Part shown: positions 23,647 through 32,419 of the stretch, piece after piece
Numbering within the stretch: position 1 is the stretch's first letter
Layout of the letters: each line of letters opens with the position of its first letter
Origin: Bacteroidota bacterium
GTDB lineage: Bacteria > Bacteroidota > Bacteroidia > Bacteroidales > GCA-2748055
Direction: 5' to 3'
Length of the DNA: 32,688 nucleotides
Assembly (NCBI GenBank): GCA_003648635.1
Contig: QMPQ01000013.1
Span: forward strand, 1 to 32,688
Made by a program: the position numbers and the translations under genes
Notes under the pieces: model-generated
What the model saw: only the letters and a program-made list of their open reading frames with translations
What the model was told of the DNA's origin: nothing
The model's database searches: none

Positions 23647-25170
23647 TTATTCATTAACAGAAGGTTTATTATATTCACAGACTACCCTGAAGCCCACATG
23701 GAAACAGTCGGAATACCACCAGACGCTTTTAGGAATTTGAGGATCAGTCTTCATCCAGGATTCTGATTTAGTGGAGTCCCTGAAAGCACACCGAACCTGA
23801 TCTGCTTCATCCTTATAGGAACCACCCCTGATCACATGTTCTTCACCGCTTGCAGGTCCGGTAGGATTGGATAGGATACCATCCGGATACTGGGAGAAGG
23901 CATCAGCCGCATACCAGTCAGCGCAGAACTCAGCCACATTTCCCAGCATATTGACCAGTCCAAATGGATTTTCAAATATCTCCTCGGGATGAGCAGATCT
24001 GGCCATACTATTTTCATCATAGTTGATAAAGCTATTAATCCCGCTTGTATCAATACCGAAAAGTTTGTTCCTAATCCCTCTCTTCACATATCGCTTTGGA
24101 TCGCCCTCAAAAAAATAGGGTGTGGAGGACCCTCCGCGTGCAGCATACTCCCATTCGGCTTCTGTTGGAAGCCTGTAAGTTTTTCCTGTGATTTCAGATA
24201 ACCACTGACAATAGACTTCAGCTGCTTGATGAGTCATTGACATGGCAGGCATTTTCCCTTTCCCCCACCCCTGGTCTGGGGCTCCATAAGGAGGAGTGGG
24301 CCCCGATATGGCATCAACATCTCCCTTATCTACATTGAGGTAGGTATCTGTGGTTTTCCCCTGTGCACCAGTCTGCTTGAAGAAGGCCAGGTACTCATTC
24401 CAACTTACCTCGATTTTTGCCATAAAGAAGGGATCGACTTTTACCTCCCGTACCGGTCCTTCGTCAGCATTTCGGAAGGGTTCATTTTCAGGACTCCCCA
24501 TCTGGAATGAGCCTCCGGGAATAGCCACCATTTCAAAACTGATGGCCGAACCCACAATATTTTCTGTAAAATCATTGAAGCCATTCATCCCTCCCGGTTC
24601 TGTGTAAATTTCGGTTTCAACCGTTTCAGTTATACCAAAACTGGTATTCTTTGCATGCAGCCTGTCCGGATCATAGTGCCCTACGGTAATGTGACAATTG
24701 ATGCAATGCAGTTCACTAGCCTGCTGTTCATAGTAGAGATGTGCCTCACGCCCCTCTTCGGTTAATCCCAGAGGGTAATTGTTCTGGTGACAATGAATAC
24801 AGGAGATTTCAAAGGCATGACCCTTGGCATAATCAATCTGTGATTTCTCTTCCCAGTTGAAGCTGGCAGAGTCTTTAAAGGTATTGGACCAAAGATCGCG
24901 AAGACCGGTCTTTGCCTTCTCTACCAGGTACCCTTCGCCATGTGGCGGAAGATGACAATCCACACAATGCACCTGTATACCCCGGGGATTGTCATAGTGG
25001 GTGGAGCGTTTCCAGCTTTGGGTCGAATGGGGATGAACATGGCATGAAGCACAATACTCATCGGTCGATGTTTTTACTACAGCTTTGTTTCCCAGGAAGA
25101 TGATAAGGGAGGCAATAAATATTCCTGACAGGAAAATTAATCTGCCGGCTCTTTTTCTCTTTAGTCTCAT
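23647..25170 (-). CDS. Tetraheme NapC/NrfH-like cytochrome fused to an SUMF1 domain
   Basis: A 507-residue fusion from the ATG at 25170; an in-frame TTG at 25212 would only add 14 residues in front of a good membrane anchor. Residues 11-27 are a single membrane helix. Four CxxCH heme motifs follow at 40-44, 69-73, 124-128 and 156-160, the number and spacing of the NapC/NrfH quinol-dehydrogenase family. A formylglycine-generating-enzyme/SUMF1 fold then covers about 205-500, with MVAIPGGSFQMGSP, RLPTEAEWEYAARGG, GNVAEFCADW and HVIRGGSYKDEADQVRC. The Cys pair of true aerobic FGEs (after GGSY) is absent: Asp and Gln stand at those positions, so sulfatase activation is unlikely. The protein should sit on the periplasmic face and draw electrons from menaquinol. 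Its substrate is unknown. TauE/SafE and Gfo/Idh genes flank it on the same strand. Confidence 0.9.
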   Translation of the reverse strand: MRLKRKRAGRLIFLSGIFIASLIIFLGNKAVVKTSTDEYCASCHVHPHSTQSWKRSTHYDNPRGIQVHCVDCHLPPHGEGYLVEKAKTGLRDLWSNTFKDSASFNWEEKSQIDYAKGHAFEISCIHCHQNNYPLGLTEEGREAHLYYEQQASELHCINCHITVGHYDPDRLHAKNTSFGITETVETEIYTEPGGMNGFNDFTENIVGSAISFEMVAIPGGSFQMGSPENEPFRNADEGPVREVKVDPFFMAKIEVSWNEYLAFFKQTGAQGKTTDTYLNVDKGDVDAISGPTPPYGAPDQGWGKGKMPAMSMTHQAAEVYCQWLSEITGKTYRLPTEAEWEYAARGGSSTPYFFEGDPKRYVKRGIRNKLFGIDTSGINSFINYDENSMARSAHPEEIFENPFGLVNMLGNVAEFCADWYAADAFSQYPDGILSNPTGPASGEEHVIRGGSYKDEADQVRCAFRDSTKSESWMKTDPQIPKSVWWYSDCFHVGFRVVCEYNKPSVNE

Positions 25171-25270
25171 AATCAGTGAGGTAAAGAAAGTGATTTTTGT
25201 CCTCAGATTCAAGAAAGATGTACTTGGAACACTTATTTAAATAGATTCTATGAACTGAGCTAAAAAGTGC

Positions 25271-26035
25271 TTAAAACAGGAGCAGCGCAGAAAGCAGGGT
25301 GGTGACAATCACCAGGATTCGATAGAACTTCTCTGGCAGAAGACGAACCAGCCAAATTCCAAGAAAAGCTCCTGCTGCTATGGCAGGAATTACAAGCACA
25401 TCCAATAAAAATGAATTCAAGGTGATGGTTTTCCATGACCAGATATGCAAAGGAACTTTAGACAGGTTTACAATAAAGAAGAACCAGGCTCCCGTTCCGA
25501 TGTAAATGTTCTTTGGCAAGCGCATGGATAAGAGATAAAGTGCCATCACCGGTCCGGCGGCATTCCCGATCATGGTTGAAAAACCACCAAGAAGCCCGAG
25601 TCCCCCTGCAAACCATCTTGACTTGGGAATTTTGATTTTATCGGCTCTGATATCTCGCCATATCAGGATGGCAATTCCGCCAATTATCAGCGCTGCAAGG
25701 AGCCTGCTAAAAGTCTGATCTGAAATTGATTTTCCTACCAGTGTTGCCAGGATAATGCCTGCAAAGGCCCAGGGGAGCAGGCGAAGAATATGTTTCCATT
25801 GTGCGTGTCGGTTGTACCAGGTGACTGCAAATATATCTGCAAAAATCAGAATGGGAAGCAGAAGTCCCACCGAGGGCCGCCCCCCGAAAGCATTGGCGAG
25901 CAGGGGCACCACCATCAGTCCTATCCCCGAAATGCCAGTCTTTGACATACCAATAAGCAGGCCACTGATACCCAGGAGTACCCATTGGAGATTGCTCAGG
26001 TCATATGATGAAATTAGGTCGGCCAGGGACTGCAA
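25271..26035 (-). CDS. TauE/SafE family permease (sulfite exporter type)
   Basis: A 254-residue protein with about eight hydrophobic helices, two homologous halves, and the family sequence GISGLLIGMSKTGISGIG near the start plus GGFSTMIGNAAGPVMALYLL in the middle. TauE/SafE proteins export sulfite, sulfoacetate or related anions. The first usable start is a TTG at 26035: an in-frame stop lies two codons before it, and the next ATG is inside the first helix. The start lies 7 bases past the stop of the acyltransferase gene, so coupling is likely. The transported anion is unknown; a link with the heme protein downstream or sulfated glycans is conjecture. Confidence 0.9.
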   Translation of the reverse strand: MQSLADLISSYDLSNLQWVLLGISGLLIGMSKTGISGIGLMVVPLLANAFGGRPSVGLLLPILIFADIFAVTWYNRHAQWKHILRLLPWAFAGIILATLVGKSISDQTFSRLLAALIIGGIAILIWRDIRADKIKIPKSRWFAGGLGLLGGFSTMIGNAAGPVMALYLLSMRLPKNIYIGTGAWFFFIVNLSKVPLHIWSWKTITLNSFLLDVLVIPAIAAGAFLGIWLVRLLPEKFYRILVIVTTLLSALLLF

Positions 26036-26042
26036 AGCTTAT

Positions 26043-27155
26043 CTATACCTTGATGAAGATCTTTTTCCTGTATAAGATGAGCGCAGGTACAAAAATAATC
26101 AGCATATAGATGATTGCATAGAGCATGGAGGCAAAGCGGGGATCAAATCCTATGGAAGTCACTGTGCTCATAAACCAGTCATTGAGGGATGATCCACCAA
26201 TTTTAAGTCCATAGAAAACTACAGTTAGCATACCTGCCAGCACATAGGAGGTAATGGCATTGGCACCATAGACCACTCCAAGGAAGGTCCACTTTTTATA
26301 TCCCCACATATCAACTATCAGGATGCAGGTGGCCAGTCCCAGCGTACCCAGTCCCGATGTATAGAGCACATACGAGCTGGTCCAGATATTCTTATTGATA
26401 GGGAAAAACCAGTTCCAGAATCCACCTGCCAGAAACATGGAGAAGCCGGCGAAATAGAGCCAGACCAGTCGTTTGTTCTCATCCTTTACACTGAGGTAGA
26501 GCTTTCCTATCAGCATCCCGATTATTCCGGATACGATGGCCGGGAAGGTGCTGAGAATTCCTTCAGGATCCCAGGTCTCTTGCCACATGTATCCAGGAAG
26601 AATCAGAGTATCCAGGTGACAGGCCCAGTTCATGCCTGCAACGGACAGGTCTGGCTTCCCAATGCCCGGCATTGGGATATAAGCTACAATTATGTAGTAA
26701 AGGATCAATATAATGGCCCCGATCTTGATTTGTTGTTTCCAGTTGGTATTGAGGAAGAGCAAGGCACAGGCCAGGAACACAAAAGCAATTCGGGGAAGAA
26801 CCCCTACCCACCTCATATTCCCGAAATCAAACTGGGGAAAAAGCCAGAGGAAGAGCCCAAGCAGGTAAATGGTTAGCGACCGGATCAGAATCTTTTTATA
26901 TAGACCTTTTTTCGGAGCACCGGCATCCAGACGTTTGGAGTAGGCCAGTGCGATGGAAACTCCGATAATAAATAAGAAAAATGGAAAGATCAGGTCGGTG
27001 ATGGTACAGCCATTCCAATCTGCATGAAGCAGGGGACGGTATACGCTATTCCAGCTGCCGGGATCGTTTACTATTACCATAGCAGCAATGGTAAATCCCC
27101 GGAGGGCATCAAGTGAGACAAGTCTTTTCGATTTGGCTGGGGCGGAGTCAGACAT
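26043..27155 (-). CDS. HGSNAT-like membrane acyltransferase (COG4299/DUF5009)
   Basis: A 370-residue inner-membrane protein with about ten helices. The N-terminus carries the family signature RLVSLDALRGFTIAAMVIVN, followed by HADWNGCTITDLIFPFFLF. In the human enzyme a His carries the acetyl group from cytosolic acetyl-CoA across the membrane to terminal glucosamine of heparan sulfate; the His in LLHADWNG is a candidate here. Bacterial members (often called NagX) sit in N-acetylglucosamine loci. This fits: the divergent neighbour is a GH20 beta-hexosaminidase. The gene heads a run of four minus-strand genes. The direction of acyl transfer and the substrate are not known. Confidence 0.9.
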   Translation of the reverse strand: MSDSAPAKSKRLVSLDALRGFTIAAMVIVNDPGSWNSVYRPLLHADWNGCTITDLIFPFFLFIIGVSIALAYSKRLDAGAPKKGLYKKILIRSLTIYLLGLFLWLFPQFDFGNMRWVGVLPRIAFVFLACALLFLNTNWKQQIKIGAIILILYYIIVAYIPMPGIGKPDLSVAGMNWACHLDTLILPGYMWQETWDPEGILSTFPAIVSGIIGMLIGKLYLSVKDENKRLVWLYFAGFSMFLAGGFWNWFFPINKNIWTSSYVLYTSGLGTLGLATCILIVDMWGYKKWTFLGVVYGANAITSYVLAGMLTVVFYGLKIGGSSLNDWFMSTVTSIGFDPRFASMLYAIIYMLIIFVPALILYRKKIFIKV

Positions 27156-27175
27156 AGCAGATCTTATTGAAGGTT

Positions 27176-27207
27176 TTTGTAGTTTTGTTGTCGTACTAAA
27201 CTACAAA
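27176..27207. promoter_or_regulatory. Perfect 10+10 bp inverted repeat in a divergent promoter region
   Basis: TTTGTAGTTT (27176-27185) and AAACTACAAA (27198-27207) are perfect inverted arms separated by 12 bases, lying between the divergent acyltransferase and GH20 genes. The left arm overlaps TAGTTTTG (27180-27187), an exact plus-strand TAnnTTTG element about 49 bases before the GH20 ATG. The right arm read on minus gives TAGTTTAG, one mismatch from the same element. It therefore looks like an operator covering both promoters. Confidence 0.55.
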
Positions 27208-27235
27208 GAAAAGCAGAATAAAAAATTACATCCCC

Positions 27236-29812
27236 ATGAAAAAATCTCTCTTATTTCTTATTGCACCCATCTTTATCATATCATGCAAGCAGATGAATCA
27301 ATCTAATACTAAAGATGACAGTGCTATTTCCCTGACCTGGAGTTTCCTGGGGAACAATGCTGTTGAGGGCAATTATAGTGCAGTATTTGTTCTGGAGAAC
27401 CATGGCGAAACAGCTTTGACAGATAAGGGATGGACCATCTATTACAATCATGAGGGCTTGGGTGTTGTGGGTGAATCGGTGACCGGGAACGTAAGCCTTG
27501 AGCATATTAATGGGGGTCTAAAGAAGATGAGCCCACTGGAAGGATTCAACCTTGAACCAGGTGCTTCGATTGAAATTGCATATCGCAATCCCGGTTCACT
27601 GCTCGTGAAAACAGAAGCTCCCCAGCATCCCTATATGGTATATGGAGACCCTGAAGCAGGAGATGGTGAAACTGTGGCTAAGGTTGATTACAGCATCCTG
27701 CCATTTCCATCCCTGGAAAAATTCCATCACTCAGATATGGGAATTAGAGTACCCGATGCAGCATGGGTTTATGAGCAAAATAGCGGGACTTCGCTGATGG
27801 AGCCGAAAGAAACGGGTTTCATTCTTCCAAGCCCAGCGAGGGAGGAATACTTCAATGAGACCATAAACTTGAGTAAAGATGTAGTGATTTACTACCAGGA
27901 AGGATTGGATAAGGAGGCCAACTACTTATCCGCTTTGATGGAGCAGGTGAGTGGCTTTTCCCCGAAGGTTCAGGAAGGTGTGGTTCAAGCCCCCGGAATG
28001 ATTAACCTGCGAGTTGATACTATGCACATTACTAATCCTGAAGCATACGAGCTTAGAATCAACGCAGAAGAGGGGATCCTAATTTCAGGAGGTGCTCAGG
28101 CAGGTGTTTTTTATGGAATCCAGACCTTATTGTCCCTAGTTCCAACCAAGGCCTGGGCCAAGCCGGATTCAAAGCTGGAGTTGAGATCCGCTTTTATTGT
28201 TGACCGGCCCGCCTTCGGCTACAGGGGATTTCACCTGGATATTGCCAGGAACTTCATTGAGCCCGCAGCTATCAAGAAATTGATTAAAGCAATGGCTTAC
28301 TATAAACTGAACAAATTGCATTTGCATATGACTGATGATGAAGGATGGAGACTGGAGATTCCATCCCTGCCCGAATTAACGGATGTGGGTGCTCACAGAG
28401 GGCACTCGCTGAATGAGCGGGATCACTTGATTCCTGCCTATGGTTCGGGACCCGATCCCAGTACGGAAAGTAGTCATGGTAGCGGGTACCTCTCCCGTGA
28501 GACCTTTATTGAACTTCTGAAGTTTGCAGATGCACATCATGTGGAGGTGATTCCTGAAATCAACTTTCCTGGCCATGCCCGTGCTGCTATCTATGCCATG
28601 GAGTCGAGATATGACCGCTTGATGAAAGAAGGCAGACAGGAGGAAGCAGAAATGTACAGGCTTATCGATCCTGATGATACATCCATTTACAATTCCGCGC
28701 AGAATTTTAACGATAATGTCATCTGCGTTTGTACGGAAGGCCCTTACAGGCTCTTTGAAACTGTGGTTGATGAAGTAATCGCAATGTACGTTGAAGCGGG
28801 ACTTACTCTGAAGATTCTTCATACTGGTGGAGACGAAGTCCCCCGAGGAGTTTGGGAAGACTCACCCCTTTGTCAGGCCTTTTTGAAAGAACATCCCGAA
28901 ATTGGTAATTTTGAAAACTTACAGGCCTACTGTGGAAGCAGGTTCTTTGAGATTCTTGAAAAGAAAGAATTAGTTATGGCAGGATGGGAGGAAATTGTCA
29001 TGAAAAAGGACGATGAGGGAAAGTGGATTCCCAACCCCGAGTTTGTTGGAAAGGATATGCTTCCCTATGTCTGGAACAGTATTTATGAGAACCTGGACCT
29101 GGGCAACAGGCTTGCCAATGCAGGTTTCCCTGTGATCCTATGCAATGTGAATAATTTTTATTTTGACCTGGCCTATACACATCATCCGGACGAACCAGGC
29201 CAATACTGGGGTGGTTTTGTAAATACACGTAGTTCCTTTGACTTTATTCCCTTTGATGTATTCAAAAGCACCTTTGCCGACAAATGGGGCAATCCTTATG
29301 ATCCTCTTACAGATTTTGCAGGGATGAAGCGATTAAGTGTGCGTGCCTATAATCAGGTTCTTGGACTGCAGGCCGAGCTCTGGAGCGAAACGATTAAGGG
29401 GGGTACAATGGCCGAGTACTATTATCTGCCAAAACTGATCGGATTTGCGGAGCGTGCCTGGACGGGGCAGGCTTCATGGGGCTCAATCAGTGACCAGGAG
29501 AAGAGGGTGGCAGCCATGGATAAGGATTGGAACCGCTTTGCCAATATAGTAGGTCAACGCGAACTGCCAAGACTCGATTACCTCCATGGCGGATTCAACT
29601 ACAGGCTTCCTCCTCCCGGGGCTATGATTAAAGAGGGCATGCTTCATGCGAACATTGATTTTCCCGGACTAGTCATTCGATATACCACCGATGGAACAGA
29701 ACCAGGATCAAAATCACCACTCTATTCAGGTCCGGTTGAGGTAAGCGGAAAGGTCATGCTAAGGTCATTTGATACGCGTGGCCGGGGTAGCAGGATTTCT
29801 GTGGTGGAATAG
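27236..29812 (+). CDS. GH20 beta-N-acetylhexosaminidase, lipoprotein
   Basis: An 858-residue glycoside hydrolase family 20 enzyme that removes terminal N-acetylglucosamine or N-acetylgalactosamine. The signal ends IISCKQ, with Cys17 as lipidated residue, so it is anchored in a membrane. The N-terminal carbohydrate-binding domain (about 30-160) is followed by the GH20b domain (about 195-315) and the catalytic barrel (about 320-760), starting RPAFGYRGFHLDIARNF. The catalytic Asp-Glu pair is Asp533-Glu534 in HTGGDEVP. The last ~60 residues, with IRYTTDGTEPGSKSPLYSG, are a chitobiase-type C-terminal domain. A GH20 lipoprotein next to an HGSNAT-like acyltransferase suggests use of amino-sugar glycans (chitin, peptidoglycan or glycosaminoglycan). 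An arsenate-reductase gene starts 8 bases after the stop. Confidence 0.96.
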   Translation: MKKSLLFLIAPIFIISCKQMNQSNTKDDSAISLTWSFLGNNAVEGNYSAVFVLENHGETALTDKGWTIYYNHEGLGVVGESVTGNVSLEHINGGLKKMSPLEGFNLEPGASIEIAYRNPGSLLVKTEAPQHPYMVYGDPEAGDGETVAKVDYSILPFPSLEKFHHSDMGIRVPDAAWVYEQNSGTSLMEPKETGFILPSPAREEYFNETINLSKDVVIYYQEGLDKEANYLSALMEQVSGFSPKVQEGVVQAPGMINLRVDTMHITNPEAYELRINAEEGILISGGAQAGVFYGIQTLLSLVPTKAWAKPDSKLELRSAFIVDRPAFGYRGFHLDIARNFIEPAAIKKLIKAMAYYKLNKLHLHMTDDEGWRLEIPSLPELTDVGAHRGHSLNERDHLIPAYGSGPDPSTESSHGSGYLSRETFIELLKFADAHHVEVIPEINFPGHARAAIYAMESRYDRLMKEGRQEEAEMYRLIDPDDTSIYNSAQNFNDNVICVCTEGPYRLFETVVDEVIAMYVEAGLTLKILHTGGDEVPRGVWEDSPLCQAFLKEHPEIGNFENLQAYCGSRFFEILEKKELVMAGWEEIVMKKDDEGKWIPNPEFVGKDMLPYVWNSIYENLDLGNRLANAGFPVILCNVNNFYFDLAYTHHPDEPGQYWGGFVNTRSSFDFIPFDVFKSTFADKWGNPYDPLTDFAGMKRLSVRAYNQVLGLQAELWSETIKGGTMAEYYYLPKLIGFAERAWTGQASWGSISDQEKRVAAMDKDWNRFANIVGQRELPRLDYLHGGFNYRLPPPGAMIKEGMLHANIDFPGLVIRYTTDGTEPGSKSPLYSGPVEVSGKVMLRSFDTRGRGSRISVVE

Positions 29813-29820
29813 AAGAAGCA

Positions 29821-30231
29821 ATGAAAATACTAATACTCTGTACCGGGAACAGCTGCAGGAGCCAGATGGCCGAAGGTTTTTTGAGGTCATTTGATCCTGA
29901 GATAGAAGTATTTAGTGCCGGAACAGAACCCTCGAACCAGGTGCATCTCAAAGCTATTGAGGTGATGAAAGAGAAGGGCATTGATCTATCAGGCCATTAT
30001 CCTAAAAAAGTCGACGAATTCCTGGATGATTCTTTCGATTATGTGATCACGGTATGTGGCCATGCAAAGGAAAACTGTCCGGTATTCCTGGGTGAGGTGA
30101 AGCAGCACCTGCATATCGGATTTGAGGATCCGGCCGAGGCTACCGGTACGGAAGAAGAAATCCTGGAAGAATTCAGACGAATCAGAGATGAAATCCGGGA
30201 GCGAATTCAGGCTTTTTTACAATCCCTTTGA
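29821..30231 (+). CDS. arsC: Thioredoxin-type arsenate reductase
   Basis: A 136-residue protein of the low-molecular-weight tyrosine phosphatase fold. The P-loop is CTGNSCRS (Cys7-x5-Arg13). Two further Cys, Cys79 and Cys86 in VCGHAKENCPVF, match the redox pair of thioredoxin-coupled ArsC; the spacings (72 and 7 residues) equal those of Cys10, Cys82 and Cys89 in the S. aureus enzyme. It reduces arsenate to arsenite for export. Oddly there is no arsenite exporter or ArsR gene in the window, and the gene follows GH20 by 8 bases, so it is probably cotranscribed with it. Its 3' end overlaps the convergent ATP-grasp gene by 15 bases. Confidence 0.93.
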   Translation: MKILILCTGNSCRSQMAEGFLRSFDPEIEVFSAGTEPSNQVHLKAIEVMKEKGIDLSGHYPKKVDEFLDDSFDYVITVCGHAKENCPVFLGEVKQHLHIGFEDPAEATGTEEEILEEFRRIRDEIRERIQAFLQSL

Positions 30232-31398
30232 TTGCTTCAGGTGAATGTACTTTCTTAAGTCTGAAACCAGAATTTTGTTAAGCTCCTCTTCGTTGCCAGG
30301 GCTGGTTTCGGCAAAGACAAAACCAAAAACCGAATACTTTTCTACATCCATCTTCCGTATTAGCAGGGGCTTTTCAAAATCTTTTGCAAGAAGCTCATAA
30401 TTGAAGTAATCGATCTCTTCCAAAGCGTAGCCAGAGTTGTTATTCAGGACAATGATGCTGAACTTAAGATTGCTTTTACCTTTAAATACCAGGTCCCAGT
30501 CCGGTTTTTCATTTTTAAGATAGAGATCATAGGGACTATATCCTGTGGCTATTCCCAGTAAATCGGCTGTAGTACACCATCCCCCGAATCTCAGCGGATT
30601 TATCTCTATAGGATTTATCCGGCCCTCTGCATCTACCCTTAATTCAACATGAGCAGGAAAATTTTTTATTCCTGCTTTTTGGCCAATTGAGTGAAGGAAG
30701 GCTTCAAAGCTGCTTTTGTATTGGAGAACTATATCCAGGGAGGTGGAATAGACCCTGTCGCTGGTATCGGCTCCCGATGAGAAAAGGTGATGGAGGATAT
30801 TCAGAATTACCACTTCTCCCTCATTGTTGAAGTAGCAATCAATGGCAAACTCTTCACCTTCAATATATTCCTCCATGATGAAGATACTTGTATCCAGCAC
30901 ATTCCCGGGGAAGATTGATTCTAAGTTCTCGTAATTCAGCTCTTTCCTTGCAAGTTCCCAGTCAGCCTCGTTCTTTACCACATGAACCCCAATACTAAAA
31001 AAGCCAACCGAGGGCTTGATAACAAAGGGGTAGGGAAGCTCTTTTTCGTTGAGGGATGGAATATCCTGCAGTTTAACGCTTCTGAAGAAAAATCCGGGAT
31101 ATAATGAATGAATCAATTCCCGGAACCTGGTCTTGTCTTTGAATAGGCGCGCATGTTTCACAAAATCAGAGTCGCCCAGGTGATTGTCCAGCCAGGACAG
31201 GGCATTTTCGGAATTTGTATAAAGAGGAGCTCCGGGGTTCTCTCGTATAAACCTACAAGCCTCTTTTTCGGGTATCCAGGATATTTCTTCATCCTCAATC
31301 AAGGCCCTGGCATCTTCAGTTGAAACAACTTCGTAATTATTCTCCTTGATTGTTTGAATTAAAAAGTCAGAAGCAAAGGGTTTGTCGATTAAAATCAT
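30217..31398 (-). CDS. ATP-grasp ligase-like protein
   Basis: A 393-residue ATP-grasp protein. The N-terminal ~100 residues form a preATP-grasp alpha/beta domain. The ATP-binding Lys is in PYPFVIKPSVGFFSIGVHVV, the second lobe has IMEEYIEGEEFAIDCYF, and the metal-binding acidic residues are in HVELRVDAEGRINPIEINP, followed by FGGWCTTAD. The family joins a carboxylate to an amine or thiol through an acylphosphate, typically in dipeptide, amide or small-molecule biosynthesis. The substrates cannot be read here. The gene lies 57 bases after a MarR-GNAT fusion gene in the same direction, so a small regulated unit is likely. The C-terminal ~90 residues after the ATP-grasp core are of unknown type. 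Confidence 0.88.
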   Translation of the reverse strand: MILIDKPFASDFLIQTIKENNYEVVSTEDARALIEDEEISWIPEKEACRFIRENPGAPLYTNSENALSWLDNHLGDSDFVKHARLFKDKTRFRELIHSLYPGFFFRSVKLQDIPSLNEKELPYPFVIKPSVGFFSIGVHVVKNEADWELARKELNYENLESIFPGNVLDTSIFIMEEYIEGEEFAIDCYFNNEGEVVILNILHHLFSSGADTSDRVYSTSLDIVLQYKSSFEAFLHSIGQKAGIKNFPAHVELRVDAEGRINPIEINPLRFGGWCTTADLLGIATGYSPYDLYLKNEKPDWDLVFKGKSNLKFSIIVLNNNSGYALEEIDYFNYELLAKDFEKPLLIRKMDVEKYSVFGFVFAETSPGNEEELNKILVSDLRKYIHLKQSKGL

Positions 31399-31455
31399 GG
31401 ATGCAAAGAAAACTACTTTTTTTCGGATCGATGGTCCCTGTTGGATTTATGTGAA

Positions 31456-32406
31456 TCATAATTCCAGGCACATTGCTTTTTTGGTTAGCTCCTGTAGCAT
31501 CATACCTGCATGCGGCGCTTTGTCAACGAAGCCTATTGCATCATAGAGAATTTGGGCCTCAGTCTTACTAATTGAGGTTTGAAGCCAGAGTTCGTCGGCT
31601 TCATTTTCCATACATCTGCTTATACATCTCTCTATCAGTAAGGTATCTATCCCAAGGTTTCGGTAATTGGGATTGATATAGAGACTGGCAAATTCAAAGG
31701 CATTGTCATCCAATCTTTTTAAAGCAACATATCCAACTATCTGATCTTTGTACTTTGCATAGAAGAGAAATCCCCCTTCTATGAAGTGCGCTTCATCCGG
31801 ATTTTGAAGTTCGATGCCATCTTCCTCCTTCAGCTGGCCATTAAGCTCTTCTGTTAACCAGGGCCCGGCCAACTCATGAAAGTGTTTATTCAGACTTGGT
31901 TTATAGTCAACCACAAGCACAGATTCCACTTCCTGTTGTGATACCATATGGTTGAGGGGATTCTCTTCAATCTGCTGATCAATCCGATTCAGTATATTCA
32001 TAAAGTCCGGATGACCCGCCTGAAATACTTTTTTCAGCGCTGTTGAAAAGGAAATCCAGAGTGGCTTTAGTCGGTATATTAGTTTTTGACCTTTAAGAGA
32101 GAGGGAAACCAATTTTGAGCGCTTATCCTCTGGATTTTGTTCAATGGATACCAACTCTTCCTGTTCCAGCTCTCTCAATACATTCTTAACTGTAATATGG
32201 GAGAAATCAATTTGCTTGGCAATCTGCAAAACTGTCATGGGGGACTCAGAGAGTGCCAGTACATAGTATACCGGGAACCAGCTTGCCTTAAATTGAATCC
32301 CGGCTTCCTTATAGATTTTATCTCCATCCACATATAATTTCTCACTAATGCGTCTGAAGCGTGTAGCCCCAGCCAGATAACCCAATATTTCGAATGCACT
32401 TGCCAT
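31456..32406 (-). CDS. MarR-GNAT fusion regulator/acetyltransferase
   Basis: A 316-residue fusion. The N-terminal MarR-type winged helix (about 1-150) has IAKQIDFSHITVKNVLRELE as recognition region and NPEDKRSKLVSLSLKG as wing. The C-terminal GNAT acetyltransferase domain (about 165-310) has the acetyl-CoA segment INPNYRNLGIDTLLIERC and the later LYDAIGF. MarR-GNAT fusions are known and probably bind DNA and acetylate a small molecule or protein. The promoter in front of it carries two palindrome copies, so self-repression is likely. The ATP-grasp gene downstream is the obvious target. Confidence 0.92.
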   Translation of the reverse strand: MASAFEILGYLAGATRFRRISEKLYVDGDKIYKEAGIQFKASWFPVYYVLALSESPMTVLQIAKQIDFSHITVKNVLRELEQEELVSIEQNPEDKRSKLVSLSLKGQKLIYRLKPLWISFSTALKKVFQAGHPDFMNILNRIDQQIEENPLNHMVSQQEVESVLVVDYKPSLNKHFHELAGPWLTEELNGQLKEEDGIELQNPDEAHFIEGGFLFYAKYKDQIVGYVALKRLDDNAFEFASLYINPNYRNLGIDTLLIERCISRCMENEADELWLQTSISKTEAQILYDAIGFVDKAPHAGMMLQELTKKAMCLEL

Positions 32407-32419
32407 TATTGTATTTATA

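Noticed and set aside
23647-25170. Sulfatase-activating formylglycine-generating enzyme
   Set aside because: The Cys pair after GGSY is replaced, and no sulfatase gene is in the window.
25171-25212. Upstream TTG start for the heme-SUMF1 fusion gene
   Set aside because: The ATG at 25170 gives a compact basic N-terminus and membrane anchor; the TTG version adds a second hydrophobic patch in front without need.
28376-28822. 148-codon minus-strand open frame
   Set aside because: It is antisense to the GH20 catalytic domain, whose active site residues are intact.
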